64,000 nt of DNA from Luteimicrobium sp049844995 (GCF_049844995.1 NZ_JBNCMC010000004.1:595653-659652); one strand, 5' to 3'; positions 16,852-25,422 are shown, counted from the first letter of the stretch. Notes: generated by a model not told the origin, from the letters alone. Numbers and translations: made by a program.

Positions 16852-18825
16852 TCAGTCCTCGGTCGACTCCGCCTTCCCGGCCGAGATGAGCTCCATGATC
16901 GACGAGTCGGCGAGCGTCGTCACGTCGCCGACGGGCCGCTTCTCGGCGACGTCACGGAGCAGGCGCCGCATGATCTTGCCGGACCGCGTCTTGGGCAGCT
17001 CCGGCACGATCATGATCTGCCGCGGCTTCGCGATCGGGCCGATCTGCGTGCGGACGTGAGCCGACAGCTCCTGCACGACCTCGGGTCCGCCGTCGCCGGC
17101 CTCCTCGCGGAGGATGACGTACGCCACCACGGCCTGGCCGGTCGTCTCGTCGCTCGCCCCCACGACGGCCGCCTCCGCGACCTTCGGGTGCGAGACGAGC
17201 GCCGACTCGATCTCCGTGGTCGACAGGCGGTGCCCCGAGACGTTCATGACGTCGTCGACGCGCCCGAGCAGCCAGACGTCGCCGTCCTCGTCCTTCTTCG
17301 CGCCGTCGCCGGCGAAGTAGTAGCCCTGGTCCCTGAAGCGTGACCAGTACGTGTCCACGTAGCGGTCGTCGTCGCCCCAGATCGTCCGCAGCATCGACGG
17401 CCACGGCTGGGTGAGCACGAGGTAGCCGCCGGACCCGTTCGGGACGGGTACGCCGGCGTCGTCGACGACGTCCGCACCCACGCCCGGAAGGGCCGTCATG
17501 GCGGACCCCGGCTTGCCCGCGGTCACGCCCGGCAGTGGGCTGATCATGATCGCGCCGGTCTCGGTCTGCCACCACGTGTCGACGACGGGGACCTTCCCGC
17601 CGCCGATGACGTCCCGGTACCAGATGTAGGCCTCGGGGTTGATGGGCTCGCCGACCGAGCCGAGGAGCCGGACGGACGACAGGTCGTGCCGGTCGGGGAT
17701 CTCCCGGCCCTGCTTCATGAACGAGCGGATCGCCGTGGGGGCCGTGTAGAAGATCGAGACTTTCTTCTCCTCGATGACCCGCCACCACCGGCCCCGCTCG
17801 GGGAAGTCGGGCGTCCCCTCGTACATCACCTGCGTGACGCCGTTCGCGAGCGGCCCGTAGACGAGGTACGAGTGGCCGGTGATCCAGCCGATGTCGGCGC
17901 TGCACCAGTACACGTCGGTGTCGGCCTTGAGGTCGAACACGGCCCAGTGCGTCCACGCCGCCTGCGTCAGGTAGCCGCCGGTGGTGTGGAGGATGCCCTT
18001 CGGCTTGCCCGTCGTGCCCGACGTGTACATGACGAACAGCGGGTGCTCGGCGTCGAAGGCCTGCGGGACGTGTTCCGCGGACGCGACGTCGACCGTCTCG
18101 TGCCACCAGACGTCGCGCTCGTGCCACGCGACGTCCTGGCCGGTGCGGCGCACCACGAGGACCGTGGGCACCTCGTGCCCGGCGCGGGCCGCGATCTCGA
18201 CGGCGTCGTCGACGGCCGGCTTGAGCGCCGACGCTGCCCCGCGCCGGTACCCGCCGTCCGCCGTGATGACCAGCGTGGCCCGGCAGTCCTCGATGCGGCT
18301 CGCCAGCGCCTCGGCGGAGAACCCGCCGAAGACGACCGTGTGGATCGCCCCGATGCGGGCGCACGCGAGCATCGCGACGACCGCCTCGGGGATCATCGGG
18401 AGGTAGATCGCGACCCGGTCGCCGTCCCGGACCCCGAGCGCCCCCAGCGCGTTCGCGGCGCGGGACACCTCCGCCTGGAGGTCGGCGTACGTGAGGTCGC
18501 GGCTGTCGTCCTCGGGCTCGCCCACCCAGTGGAGCGCGACGCGGTCGCCGCGCCCGTTCTCGACGTGCCGGTCCACGCAGTTGTAGGCGGCGTTGAGGGT
18601 CCCGCCCACGAACCACTTCGCGAACGGCGGGTCGTCCCAGTCGAGGACGCGGTCCCAGCGGCGCTCCCAGCTCAGGCGCTCGGCGGCCTGCTCCCAGAAC
18701 GCCTCCGGGTCGGCCGCGGCCCGGGCGTAGGCGTCGGCGGTGACGTTGGCGTGCGCAGCGAGCTCGGGCGGCGGCGCGAACCGGCGGTTCTCGTGGAGCA
18801 GGTTGGACAGGGTCTCGTCAGTCAC
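16852..18825 (-). CDS. acs: acetyl-CoA synthetase
   Basis: AMP-forming acetate:CoA ligase, 657 aa: acetate, ATP and CoA give acetyl-CoA. The AMP-binding P-loop TSGTTGKPKG is at ~268, the acetate-pocket segment VDTWWQTETG at ~410 and the catalytic/acetylatable Lys in RSGKIMRRLLR at ~613. Length and N-terminal ACS domain match bacterial Acs. It is 28 bp downstream of an acetate-channel gene and shares its strand with the SSS symporter and a LytS/LytTR pair, forming an acetate uptake and activation block. Confidence 0.96.
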   Translation of the reverse strand: MTDETLSNLLHENRRFAPPPELAAHANVTADAYARAAADPEAFWEQAAERLSWERRWDRVLDWDDPPFAKWFVGGTLNAAYNCVDRHVENGRGDRVALHWVGEPEDDSRDLTYADLQAEVSRAANALGALGVRDGDRVAIYLPMIPEAVVAMLACARIGAIHTVVFGGFSAEALASRIEDCRATLVITADGGYRRGAASALKPAVDDAVEIAARAGHEVPTVLVVRRTGQDVAWHERDVWWHETVDVASAEHVPQAFDAEHPLFVMYTSGTTGKPKGILHTTGGYLTQAAWTHWAVFDLKADTDVYWCSADIGWITGHSYLVYGPLANGVTQVMYEGTPDFPERGRWWRVIEEKKVSIFYTAPTAIRSFMKQGREIPDRHDLSSVRLLGSVGEPINPEAYIWYRDVIGGGKVPVVDTWWQTETGAIMISPLPGVTAGKPGSAMTALPGVGADVVDDAGVPVPNGSGGYLVLTQPWPSMLRTIWGDDDRYVDTYWSRFRDQGYYFAGDGAKKDEDGDVWLLGRVDDVMNVSGHRLSTTEIESALVSHPKVAEAAVVGASDETTGQAVVAYVILREEAGDGGPEVVQELSAHVRTQIGPIAKPRQIMIVPELPKTRSGKIMRRLLRDVAEKRPVGDVTTLADSSIMELISAGKAESTED

Positions 18826-18853
18826 GATGGTTCACTTCCGTCCGTCGCGCGGC

Positions 18854-19477
18854 TCAGCGCGGGCCCGTGGGGAGGACGGGGCGCTTGTTCGTGAACGCCA
18901 GCACCCCCGCGAACGACGCGTACCAGGCCACCAGCGCGGTCGCGACACCGAACCAGCCGCCCGCCTTGGTGAGGCCCGACGTGTCGGTGAGGTCGGCGAG
19001 CGCGAGCAGCAGGAACGTGACCGTCAGAAGCCCGAACACGGCGATCAACGCCCCCGACGTGCGCAGCGAGGCGAGGAACATGTACGCCGTGAAGATCGCC
19101 CAGGCGAGCAGGAACAGCCCGATCCCGTGCCCGGCGTCCTTGGGGTCGACCCCGCTGAGGTCGGTGTGACCGGTGAGGTACCAGAACGCGATCCAGAACG
19201 CGCCGAACGACGTGAACGCGGTGGCGCCGAACGTGTTGCCCTTGGCGAACTCCCACATTCCCGCGAGCATCTGCGCGATGCCGCCGTACGCGAGCGCCAG
19301 CCCGAACACGACGGGCTCGGCCTTGAACAGCCCGGTGTTGGTGAAGCTGAGCACGAACGTCGTCAGCGCGAACGCGGCGAGCCCGAGCGGCGCGGGGTCG
19401 GCGAACGCGGCGGCGCCGCGGGGCGGTTCGGGTGCGGGCGGCGTCGTGACGTCGCGCGGGGGATTCACAGCGGTCAT
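18854..19477 (-). CDS. satP: acetate uptake transporter, GPR1/FUN34/YaaH (SatP) family
   Basis: Small six-helix membrane protein, 207 aa, that moves acetate/succinate across the inner membrane. The family signature near the N-terminus reads DPAPLGLAAFALTTF (~30), and six hydrophobic stretches follow. The start is the ATG at 19477, behind AAGGAGGAG with good spacing; the longer open frame upstream is not credible. It is directly upstream of acs, consistent with uptake feeding activation. Confidence 0.93.
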   Translation of the reverse strand: MTAVNPPRDVTTPPAPEPPRGAAAFADPAPLGLAAFALTTFVLSFTNTGLFKAEPVVFGLALAYGGIAQMLAGMWEFAKGNTFGATAFTSFGAFWIAFWYLTGHTDLSGVDPKDAGHGIGLFLLAWAIFTAYMFLASLRTSGALIAVFGLLTVTFLLLALADLTDTSGLTKAGGWFGVATALVAWYASFAGVLAFTNKRPVLPTGPR

Positions 19478-19587
19478 GAACACTCCTCCTTGAGCGTGGC
19501 CTCGGCTCCGAGGCGCCACCGACGCTAGTGACCGGGGCGGGTGCCCGGTACGCCCCGTGCCGCCGGATCGGTGAGCGGCCCGCCCGC

Positions 19588-19640
19588 TGCGACGAGCGTC
19601 GTCGGCGGTGCGACGAGCGGTGCTTCTGCTGCGACGAGCG
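19588..19640. repeat. three 21-bp-phased copies of TGCGACGAGCG
   Basis: The 11-mer TGCGACGAGCG occurs at 19588, 19609 and 19630, exactly 21 bp apart, with unrelated spacer sequence. The cluster lies in the 169-bp gap between satP (start 19477) and the stop of the SSS symporter gene (19647), upstream of satP. Phased copies at two helical turns could be regulator-binding sites, or a small repeat island. Confidence 0.7.
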
Positions 19641-19646
19641 ACGAGG

Positions 19647-21176
19647 TCAGTCGTCGGCGCCGCGGGCGCGGAAGCCGTCGCGGTCGAGGACGACGGCCTC
19701 CGGGGTGTGGAGCCGGACCATGATCCGGGCGACGTGGGGCGGACGCGCACCGCGCGTGAGCAGCGAGACGACGACCATCGTCGCGAATGCGGCGGGCACG
19801 GTGACCAGAGCGGGCTGCGCGACCATGACGCCCGGCCCGCCGCCCGGTACCGCGCCCGTCGTGACGGTCAGCACCGCCGCGGTCGACAGCACCCCGCCGA
19901 CGACCATCCCCGCGACGGCGCCGGGCGACGTCAGGCCGCGCCACCAGATGCCGAGCAGGAGCAGCGGGCACAGCGTCGACGCGGCGACGACGAACGCGAG
20001 CTCGACGGCCTGCGCGACGGCGAGCCCGCTCGTCAGGAGGGTGAGCGCGAGGGCGCAGGCCGCGACCGCGGCGCCGGCCACCTGGAACGCGGGCACCGGG
20101 GGTAGCCGCCGCCCGATGACGTCCTGCCCGACGACGCCCGCGATCGACAGCACGAGCCCCGACGACGTCGACAGGAACGCGGCGAAGGCGCCCGCGGCGA
20201 GCACCGCGACGAGGACGTCGCCGAGCGTCCCGCCGACGACGTGCCCGGGCAGCGTGAGGATCGCTGCGTCGGCTGCCCCGGTCCCGGGCGTGGGAGTCTC
20301 GGGCAGGTACGCGCGGGCCAGCGCCCCGTAGACGGGCGGCAGCACGTAGAACACGCCGAGCAGCGCGAGCACGACGACGGTCGTGCGGCGGGCGGCCCGG
20401 CCGTCGCGGTTCGTGTAGAACCGGACGGCAACGTGGGGCAGCCCCATGGTGCCGAGGAACAGCGCGACGACGAGCGAGTACGTGACGTAGAGGCCCTGGC
20501 CGCCGTGCACGGGCTCGAGCCAGCCGGGGTCGCGCAGCCGCTCCACGACGACCTGCCCGCCGCCCGACCGGCGCACGAGCAGGAACGCGAGCGGCAGGCA
20601 CAGGGCGACGAGCTTGAGCCAGTACTGGAGCGCCTGGGCGAGGGTGATGCTGCGCATCCCGCCGACGGTGACGTTGACGAGGACGACGGCCGCGACGATC
20701 GCGGCCCCGACCCACGTCGGCGCGCCCGTCAGGATGCGCAGCGTGAGCCCGGCCTCGCGGAACTGGGGCACGAGGTAGAGGACCGCCACGACGACGACCG
20801 CCGTGCTCGCCGCGGTCCGGGCGGCGCGCGTCCCGAGCCGCAGCTCCGCGAAGTCGGGCAGCGTGTACGCGCGCGAGCGCCGCAGCGGGGCGGCGACGAA
20901 GAGCAGGAGGAGCAGGTAGCCGGCCGTCCACCCGACGGGGTACCAGAGGCTCGTCGCGCCGCGGGACAGCACGAGCCCCGCGATGCCCAGGAACGACGCC
21001 GCCGACAGGTACTCGCCGCTCACCGCCGCCGCGTTGGTCGCGGGGGAGATGGCGCGGGACGCGACGTAGTACTCGCTCGGGGTCCGCGCGCGCCGGAGGC
21101 TGAAGGCGCCCGCGCCGAGCGTGAGGGCGACGACGACGACCACCCCGACGACGGTCGCGAGGGCGCGCGTGCTCAC
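19647..21176 (-). CDS. sodium:solute symporter, ActP-like
   Basis: Sodium:solute symporter (SSS) family protein, 509 aa, with about 13 membrane segments. The early motif SEYYVASRAISP followed by SGEYLSAASFLGI is typical of the ActP acetate/monocarboxylate branch. The GTG start is taken from its 4-bp overlap with the stop of the small membrane protein gene upstream (21173-21176). Linkage to satP, acs and a two-component system supports acetate, pyruvate or related acids as substrate; ActP itself is a family-based inference. The C-terminal tail after the last helix is short and polar. Confidence 0.9.
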   Translation of the reverse strand: MSTRALATVVGVVVVVALTLGAGAFSLRRARTPSEYYVASRAISPATNAAAVSGEYLSAASFLGIAGLVLSRGATSLWYPVGWTAGYLLLLLFVAAPLRRSRAYTLPDFAELRLGTRAARTAASTAVVVVAVLYLVPQFREAGLTLRILTGAPTWVGAAIVAAVVLVNVTVGGMRSITLAQALQYWLKLVALCLPLAFLLVRRSGGGQVVVERLRDPGWLEPVHGGQGLYVTYSLVVALFLGTMGLPHVAVRFYTNRDGRAARRTTVVVLALLGVFYVLPPVYGALARAYLPETPTPGTGAADAAILTLPGHVVGGTLGDVLVAVLAAGAFAAFLSTSSGLVLSIAGVVGQDVIGRRLPPVPAFQVAGAAVAACALALTLLTSGLAVAQAVELAFVVAASTLCPLLLLGIWWRGLTSPGAVAGMVVGGVLSTAAVLTVTTGAVPGGGPGVMVAQPALVTVPAAFATMVVVSLLTRGARPPHVARIMVRLHTPEAVVLDRDGFRARGADD

Positions 21177-21580
21177 GGGCGTTCCGAGGGCGGCGGGCGC
21201 GTCTCGAGGAGCTCGACGAACGCGCGCTCGTTGCGCTCCGCGCGTCGGACGTACCAAACGGCCAGCGCGATCAGGACGGGGTAGCAGCCGGCGCCGAGCA
21301 CGAGCCAGGGCAGCGTGACGCCGAGCAGGCGCACCTCGCCGAGGCCGGGCGCGACGACGAACAGCACCGGCAGGAGCCCGACGGTCACGGCCAGCACCCC
21401 GCACACGACGAGCGCGAGCCGGAGCTGGGCGCGCACGAGCGACCGGACGTACACCTCGCCGACCTGTGTCTGCGCGTCGATCTCGGAGGTGATGGTCGTG
21501 CGGCGCCGCCGGTGCGTGGGGGGCGCCGTGACGGTGACCCGGCCGGCCCGGCCGACGCGCCCGGTCGGCTCGCCGCTCAC
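21173..21580 (-). CDS. small two-helix membrane protein (DUF485/YjcH-like partner)
   Basis: 135 aa with two strong hydrophobic segments (~58-80 and ~88-112) and charged ends. Genes of this type, such as yjcH (DUF485), regularly sit just upstream of ActP-like symporters. The sequence similarity I can judge by eye is only architectural. The GTG start overlaps the stop of the LytTR regulator gene and its own stop overlaps the symporter start, so the three are coupled. N-terminal ~45 residues are Arg/Thr-rich. Function is unknown, probably accessory to the symporter. Confidence 0.8.
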   Translation of the reverse strand: MSGEPTGRVGRAGRVTVTAPPTHRRRRTTITSEIDAQTQVGEVYVRSLVRAQLRLALVVCGVLAVTVGLLPVLFVVAPGLGEVRLLGVTLPWLVLGAGCYPVLIALAVWYVRRAERNERAFVELLETRPPPSERP

Positions 21581-22341
21581 CCGGGCGCCCGGCGGGTGCG
21601 GCGCAGGGCTTCGCGCAGCGCGGGCGTGTGCCGGCGGCTCACGGGCAGCTCTCTCCCGCCGACGACGACGGCCACGCGGCCGCCCGACTCCCGCACCTCC
21701 TCGACGTGCGCGAGCGAGACGAGCACGGAGCGGTGCACGCGGACGAACCCGGCCGGCCCCCACCGCTCCTCGAGGCCCGTGACGGTGAGGCGCACCAGGT
21801 GGCTGCCGTCGCCGGTGTGGAGGCGGCTGTAGTCGCCGTGGGCCTCGACGTAGCGCACCTGGGAGCGCGCGACGAGCCGGGTGACGCCGCCGAGCTCGAC
21901 GGCGATGGCGTCGTCGGGCGGGGCCGGCGGCGTCTCGGCGCGGGGCGTGGGGGTCGCCGGCGCGGGGCCGCCGCGCTCGGCGCGGATGCGGCGGACGGCC
22001 TCGCGCAGGCGCGGCTCGCGCACGGGCTTGAGCAGGTAGTCGACGGCGGACAGCTCGAACGCGGTCACCGCGTGCTCGGCGTGCGCGGTCACGAACGCGA
22101 CGGCCGGCGGGTCGCGGAACCGGGCGAGGGTGGCGGCGAGCTCGAGCCCGTCGAGGCCGGGCATCGCGACGTCGAGGAACACCGCGTCGACGTCGGCGTC
22201 GCGCAGCACCCGCAGCGCGTCGGGGACGGACCCGGCCGCCAGGATCGGCCCGACGCGCGGGTCCCGGCCCAGCAGGTAGGCGAGCTCGTCGCGGGCGGGG
22301 GCCTCGTCGTCGACGACGAGCACGCGCAGCGGCGCCGTCAT
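21577..22341 (-). CDS. LytTR-type response regulator
   Basis: 254 aa: CheY-like receiver (~1-120) with acidic pocket VDDE and phospho-acceptor Asp in AVFLDVAMPG (~54), switch residues FVTAHAEHA and the Lys in DYLLKPVREP; a Pro-rich linker (~125-145); and a C-terminal LytTR DNA-binding domain (~150-250) containing VRYVEAHGDYSRLH and FVRVHRSVLVS. The ATG overlaps the kinase stop (ATGA). It probably acts with that kinase on the symporter genes downstream, by analogy with pyruvate-sensing YpdAB and BtsSR, which also control transporters. Confidence 0.93.
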   Translation of the reverse strand: MTAPLRVLVVDDEAPARDELAYLLGRDPRVGPILAAGSVPDALRVLRDADVDAVFLDVAMPGLDGLELAATLARFRDPPAVAFVTAHAEHAVTAFELSAVDYLLKPVREPRLREAVRRIRAERGGPAPATPTPRAETPPAPPDDAIAVELGGVTRLVARSQVRYVEAHGDYSRLHTGDGSHLVRLTVTGLEERWGPAGFVRVHRSVLVSLAHVEEVRESGGRVAVVVGGRELPVSRRHTPALREALRRTRRAPG

Positions 22342-23465
22342 ACGGCGACCCCCGGCGCGACGCCGGGCGCGAACTTCGGGATCCGCACGCTCACCTTGGT
22401 GCCAGCGCCCGGCGCCGTCTCCACCACGACCCCGTACTCGTCGCCGAACACCGACCGCAGGCGCTCGTCGACGTTGTGCAGGCCGAGCGAGTCGAGGGTC
22501 GTGTCGCCCGCGAGGACCCGGCGGATGCGCTCGGGGTCCTCGCCGACGCCGTCGTCCTCGACGGTGATGACGGCCTCGCGGTCGAGGTCGCGCGCCCGGA
22601 TGGTCACGCAGCCGCCCTCGGGCTTGGGCGCCAGCCCGTGCCGGACGGCGTTCTCGACGAGCGGCTGCAGGCACAGCACCGGCAGCACCACGGGGAGCAC
22701 CTCGGGCGCGATCCGCACGTGGACGCCGATCCGCCCGCCGAACCGCGCCTGCTCGAGCACGAGGTAGCGCTGCACGGACTCGAGCTCCTCCTCGAGCGTC
22801 GTGAAGTCGCCGAGCCGCCGCAGCGAGTAGCGCGTGAAGTCGGCGAAGTCGAGCAGCAGCTCGCGCGCCCGATCGGGGTCGGTGCGCACGAACGACGCGA
22901 TCGCCGTCAGGGCGTTGCACACGAAGTGCGGCGAGATCTGCGCCCGCAGGGCCCGCAGCTCCGCTTCGATGAGACGGGAGCGCGACAGCTCGAGCTCGCC
23001 GCGCTCGAGCTGGGTCGAGACCCAGTCCGCGAGCTCCGTCGTGGCCCGCACCAGGGCGGCCTGCGCATCGGGTGCGTACACCTGGAGCGTCCCGACGACG
23101 ACGTCGTCGACCGTGAGCGGCGACACCACCACGTGGCGTACCGGGCACGGCCCGTCGCAGCCCAGCTCCCGGTGCCCGACGACGTCCGTGCGCCCGTGCG
23201 CGACCCCCGCCGTCGCGAGGGCGTGCGCGTCCGCGCGGTGGGTGTCGTCGCCGTCCCAGGCGAGCAGGGTCTCGGTGTCGGTGAGCGCCACGGCGTGCGC
23301 CCCGACGAGGGTGCGCAGGTGGCGGACCGAGTTCTCCGCGGAGGCCGGCGTGAGGCCGTCGCGGAACGCCGTGGCCATGAGCGAGGCGGTGTGGAGCGTC
23401 TCGAACGTGGCGCGGTCGGCGTCGCTGCCGAGGTGCTGCCCGCGCAGCCATGACCGCCGTGTCAT
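22338..23465 (-). CDS. LytS-type sensor histidine kinase
   Basis: 375 aa, apparently soluble: no membrane helix is visible. An N-terminal GAF-like region (~20-150) holds a GCDGPC cysteine pair; then comes the His_kinase domain with phospho-acceptor His in QISPHFVCNAL (~178) and a HATPase with LQPLVENAVRHG. I start at the ATG at 23465, since the upstream open frame runs through the structured repeats. It is coupled to the LytTR gene by ATGA. A cytosolic GAF input suggests sensing an intracellular metabolite, plausibly a short-chain acid given the neighbours (inference). Confidence 0.92.
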   Translation of the reverse strand: MTRRSWLRGQHLGSDADRATFETLHTASLMATAFRDGLTPASAENSVRHLRTLVGAHAVALTDTETLLAWDGDDTHRADAHALATAGVAHGRTDVVGHRELGCDGPCPVRHVVVSPLTVDDVVVGTLQVYAPDAQAALVRATTELADWVSTQLERGELELSRSRLIEAELRALRAQISPHFVCNALTAIASFVRTDPDRARELLLDFADFTRYSLRRLGDFTTLEEELESVQRYLVLEQARFGGRIGVHVRIAPEVLPVVLPVLCLQPLVENAVRHGLAPKPEGGCVTIRARDLDREAVITVEDDGVGEDPERIRRVLAGDTTLDSLGLHNVDERLRSVFGDEYGVVVETAPGAGTKVSVRIPKFAPGVAPGVAV

Positions 23466-23503
23466 GCGGAACAGGGTACGACCCCGCTCCGTGAAGGTCG
23501 GAC

Positions 23504-23630
23504 GTAGCGCGACCCACCTCCACAGTTCCGGTCCGTCCGACCGGCAGCGGACCGGTTGCGGAGGCGGATCAAGCCCTGAGCCTTGGGGGCGGGTGGTCCC
23601 CTGGCCGGCTGTGTAGGTGGGTCGCGCTAC
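23504..23630. repeat. structured repeat element E1
   Basis: 127-bp element with 22-bp terminal inverted repeats (23504-23525 and 23609-23630, one mismatch) that start GTAGCG and end CGCTAC. Inside are a perfect CCGGTC/GACCGG hairpin (23528-23544), a GATCAAG...CCCTGA...CTTG motif that folds as a short hairpin (23570-23585) and a GGGG/CCCC hairpin (23586-23601). It lies 38 bp upstream of the kinase start and is followed after 20 bp by a sister element. It looks like a structured RNA or a miniature repeat; no known family recognised. Confidence 0.85.
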
Positions 23631-23650
23631 CTCGCCGACGTCGGGCGTGC

Positions 23651-23778
23651 GTAGCGGCACCAGCCACCACAGTCCGGTCGCTCTGCCTGGCCCGCGGGTC
23701 GCAGATCAAGGCCCTGACCTTGACGCCCGGCGGCGGTCGGGGGCGTCCGTGTCGGGCTGTGGTGGCTGGTGCCGCTAC
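23651..23778. repeat. structured repeat element E2
   Basis: 128-bp sister of E1. Its 22-bp arms (23651-23672, 23757-23778) are perfectly complementary. They differ from the E1 arms at five positions, each matched by a complementary change in the other arm. The core keeps the GATCAAG(G)CCCTGA...CTTG motif (hairpin CAAGG/CCTTG at 23707-23722) followed by an ACGCCC/GGGCGT hairpin (23723-23746). It ends 20 bp before the GNAT stop codon. E1 and E2 together fill most of the 333-bp gap between kinase and GNAT genes. Confidence 0.85.
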
Positions 23779-23798
23779 GCCGGGCGCCGCGCCGGCCG

Positions 23799-24374
23799 CT
23801 ACACGCTCAGCGTGAGCCACTCCTCGTCGCGGACGTACCCCAGCCGGTCGTTCGCCGCCATGATCGCAGGATTGTCGAAGGACCCTCCGGTCCGGAGCCG
23901 CATGACGCCGGCCCGGACGAGGGCGCTGACGGACAGTGCCTTGACGGCGGTCGACAGCCCGCGGGCGCGCCACGCCGCCGCCACGACGGTGAAGTCGGTC
24001 TCGGCGAGATCCCCGTCGACGTCGACGAAGGTCATGGCCACCAGCTCGGCGTCGACCTTCGCGCCGAACGCGCGCCGCTCGGGGGTGGGTGTCGCTGTCT
24101 CGGGCGTCAGCGGCCGATGAGTCGTCGCGACGTCGCCGGGATAGTCGGCCCCTGTTGCGTCGTCGAGTCGCAGGATCGCCGGAAGGTCGTCGGCCGTCAG
24201 CTCACGAATCGCCGCGACGTCGACGGCTCGCAGGAGCCGCTCGAGGCGACGCAGGTCGACGGTGTCGGCATCCAGCCCGGCGCCCCAGGACCGTGCCACC
24301 ACCCGTGCGCCACGGGCGATCGCCGCGCGGGCCTCGGGACTGGAGGCCGGGACGATGAGCTTGGGCTCCAGCAT
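23799..24374 (-). CDS. GNAT-type acetyltransferase-like protein
   Basis: 191 aa. The C-terminal half reads as a GNAT fold: LVAMTFVDVDGDLAETDFTVV, then the acetyl-CoA loop region AAAWRARGLSTAVKAL and the ending NDRLGYVRDEEWLTLSV. The start at 24374 is chosen because residues upstream are Pro/Ala-rich and the ATG begins the folded part (MLEPKLIV). Substrate is unknown. It is transcribed toward the two structured repeats and the kinase gene, 333 bp away, and divergently from etfB. Confidence 0.8.
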   Translation of the reverse strand: MLEPKLIVPASSPEARAAIARGARVVARSWGAGLDADTVDLRRLERLLRAVDVAAIRELTADDLPAILRLDDATGADYPGDVATTHRPLTPETATPTPERRAFGAKVDAELVAMTFVDVDGDLAETDFTVVAAAWRARGLSTAVKALSVSALVRAGVMRLRTGGSFDNPAIMAANDRLGYVRDEEWLTLSV

Positions 24375-24476
24375 GGGCTGAGGATATCGGGCCGGCGGCG
24401 CAGCCTTCGGCGGGCGCGCCTGGTCGTGTGACGCGTCCGACCCGTGGGCTCCCACGCTCGTCGACACCTGCGCCGG

Positions 24477-24482
24477 TAGTCT
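24477..24482 (+). promoter_or_regulatory. -10 element ahead of etfBA
   Basis: TAGTCT fits the actinobacterial TANNNT -10 consensus and lies 72 bp before the etfB ATG. A ribosome site AAGGAG (24541-24546) is seen downstream. No convincing -35 was found at the expected distance. Confidence 0.4.
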
Positions 24483-24553
24483 CGGTCGAGATCGCCCGAC
24501 GCGCGCCGAGCCGCCGGGTCCGCCTGCCTCCCATCCGGAGAAGGAGCTGCCGC

Positions 24554-25411
24554 ATGGCTGCCGCGCTGCGCGTCGTCGTCGCCGTCAAGTACGTCCCGGA
24601 CATCCAGTCCGCCCGCGCGTTCGAGGACCGCCGCCTCGTCCGCACGAGCGACGACGGCACCCTCAACGAGCTCGACGAGAACGCGGTCGAGGCCGCGCTC
24701 CGGCTCGTCGAGGCCCTGCCGGAGGACCCGCGCGAGGGCAGCGAGGTCGTCGTCGTGACGGTAGGCCCTCCCGACGCGGAGGCGGCGCTGCGCAAGGCCT
24801 ACCAGCTCGGCGCGGACCGCGCGGTCCACGTCGTCGACGACGCGCTCGCGGGCTCGGACTACCACGGCACCGCCGTGGCGCTCGCGGCCGCGGTGCAGCG
24901 CCTGCACGACGAGCGCCCCGTCGACCTCGTGCTCACGGGCATGGCCGCGCTCGACGGCCTCGGCTCCGTGGTGCCCACGCTGGCGGGGTCGTGGCTCGGC
25001 TGGCCGTCGATCGGGCTCGTCACGGCGTTCTCGTTGGACGACGGCGAGGCACCCACGCTGACCGCGACCCGCGAGCTCGACGGCGTCACCGAGACGGTCA
25101 CCGTCCCGCGCCCCGCCGTCGTGTCGGTCACGGACCACGCGAACGACCCGCGGTTCCCGAACTTCAAGCTCATCATGGCGGCGCGCAGCAAGCCGGTGGA
25201 GGCGTGGTCGCTCGCCGACCTCGAGGAGCCGCTCGAGCGGTTCGCCGAGGACTCGGGCCTGCCGCTGCCCGGCGTCGGCGGGGCCGGCGCGCGTGCCCGC
25301 ACGACGAGCGCCGAGCCGCGGCCGCCGCGCCCGGAGACCGAGGTCGTCACCGACAAAGGCGAGGGCGGCGTCGCGCTCGCCGAGTTCCTCATCCGCAACG
25401 AGCTCGTCTGA
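24554..25411 (+). CDS. etfB: electron transfer flavoprotein subunit beta
   Basis: 285 aa. EtfB/FixA passes electrons from acyl-CoA and other dehydrogenases to the membrane quinone pool together with EtfA. The N-terminus VVVAVKYVPD and the central GPPDAEAALRKAYQLGAD are typical of the family. The start is the ATG behind AAGGAG; the open frame upstream is not supported. Slightly longer than usual (~260) because of a Pro/Ala/Arg-rich segment near residue 250. etfA follows after 11 bp, so they form one operon. Confidence 0.94.
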   Translation: MAAALRVVVAVKYVPDIQSARAFEDRRLVRTSDDGTLNELDENAVEAALRLVEALPEDPREGSEVVVVTVGPPDAEAALRKAYQLGADRAVHVVDDALAGSDYHGTAVALAAAVQRLHDERPVDLVLTGMAALDGLGSVVPTLAGSWLGWPSIGLVTAFSLDDGEAPTLTATRELDGVTETVTVPRPAVVSVTDHANDPRFPNFKLIMAARSKPVEAWSLADLEEPLERFAEDSGLPLPGVGGAGARARTTSAEPRPPRPETEVVTDKGEGGVALAEFLIRNELV

Positions 25412-25422
25412 GAGGCCCGGAG

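Noticed and set aside
12725..17059. A 1444-codon open frame on the plus strand
   Set aside because: Arg/Pro/Val/Asp-rich shadow of the FAD-dehydrogenase, GlgX and Acs genes on the other strand. It has no domain pattern.
23504..23778. CRISPR array
   Set aside because: Only two units, each a large hairpin with different arms. There are no short identical repeats with unique spacers and no cas genes.
23504..23778. Retron-type msr/msd RNA
   Set aside because: No reverse transcriptase gene is nearby, and the tandem duplication does not fit retron layout.
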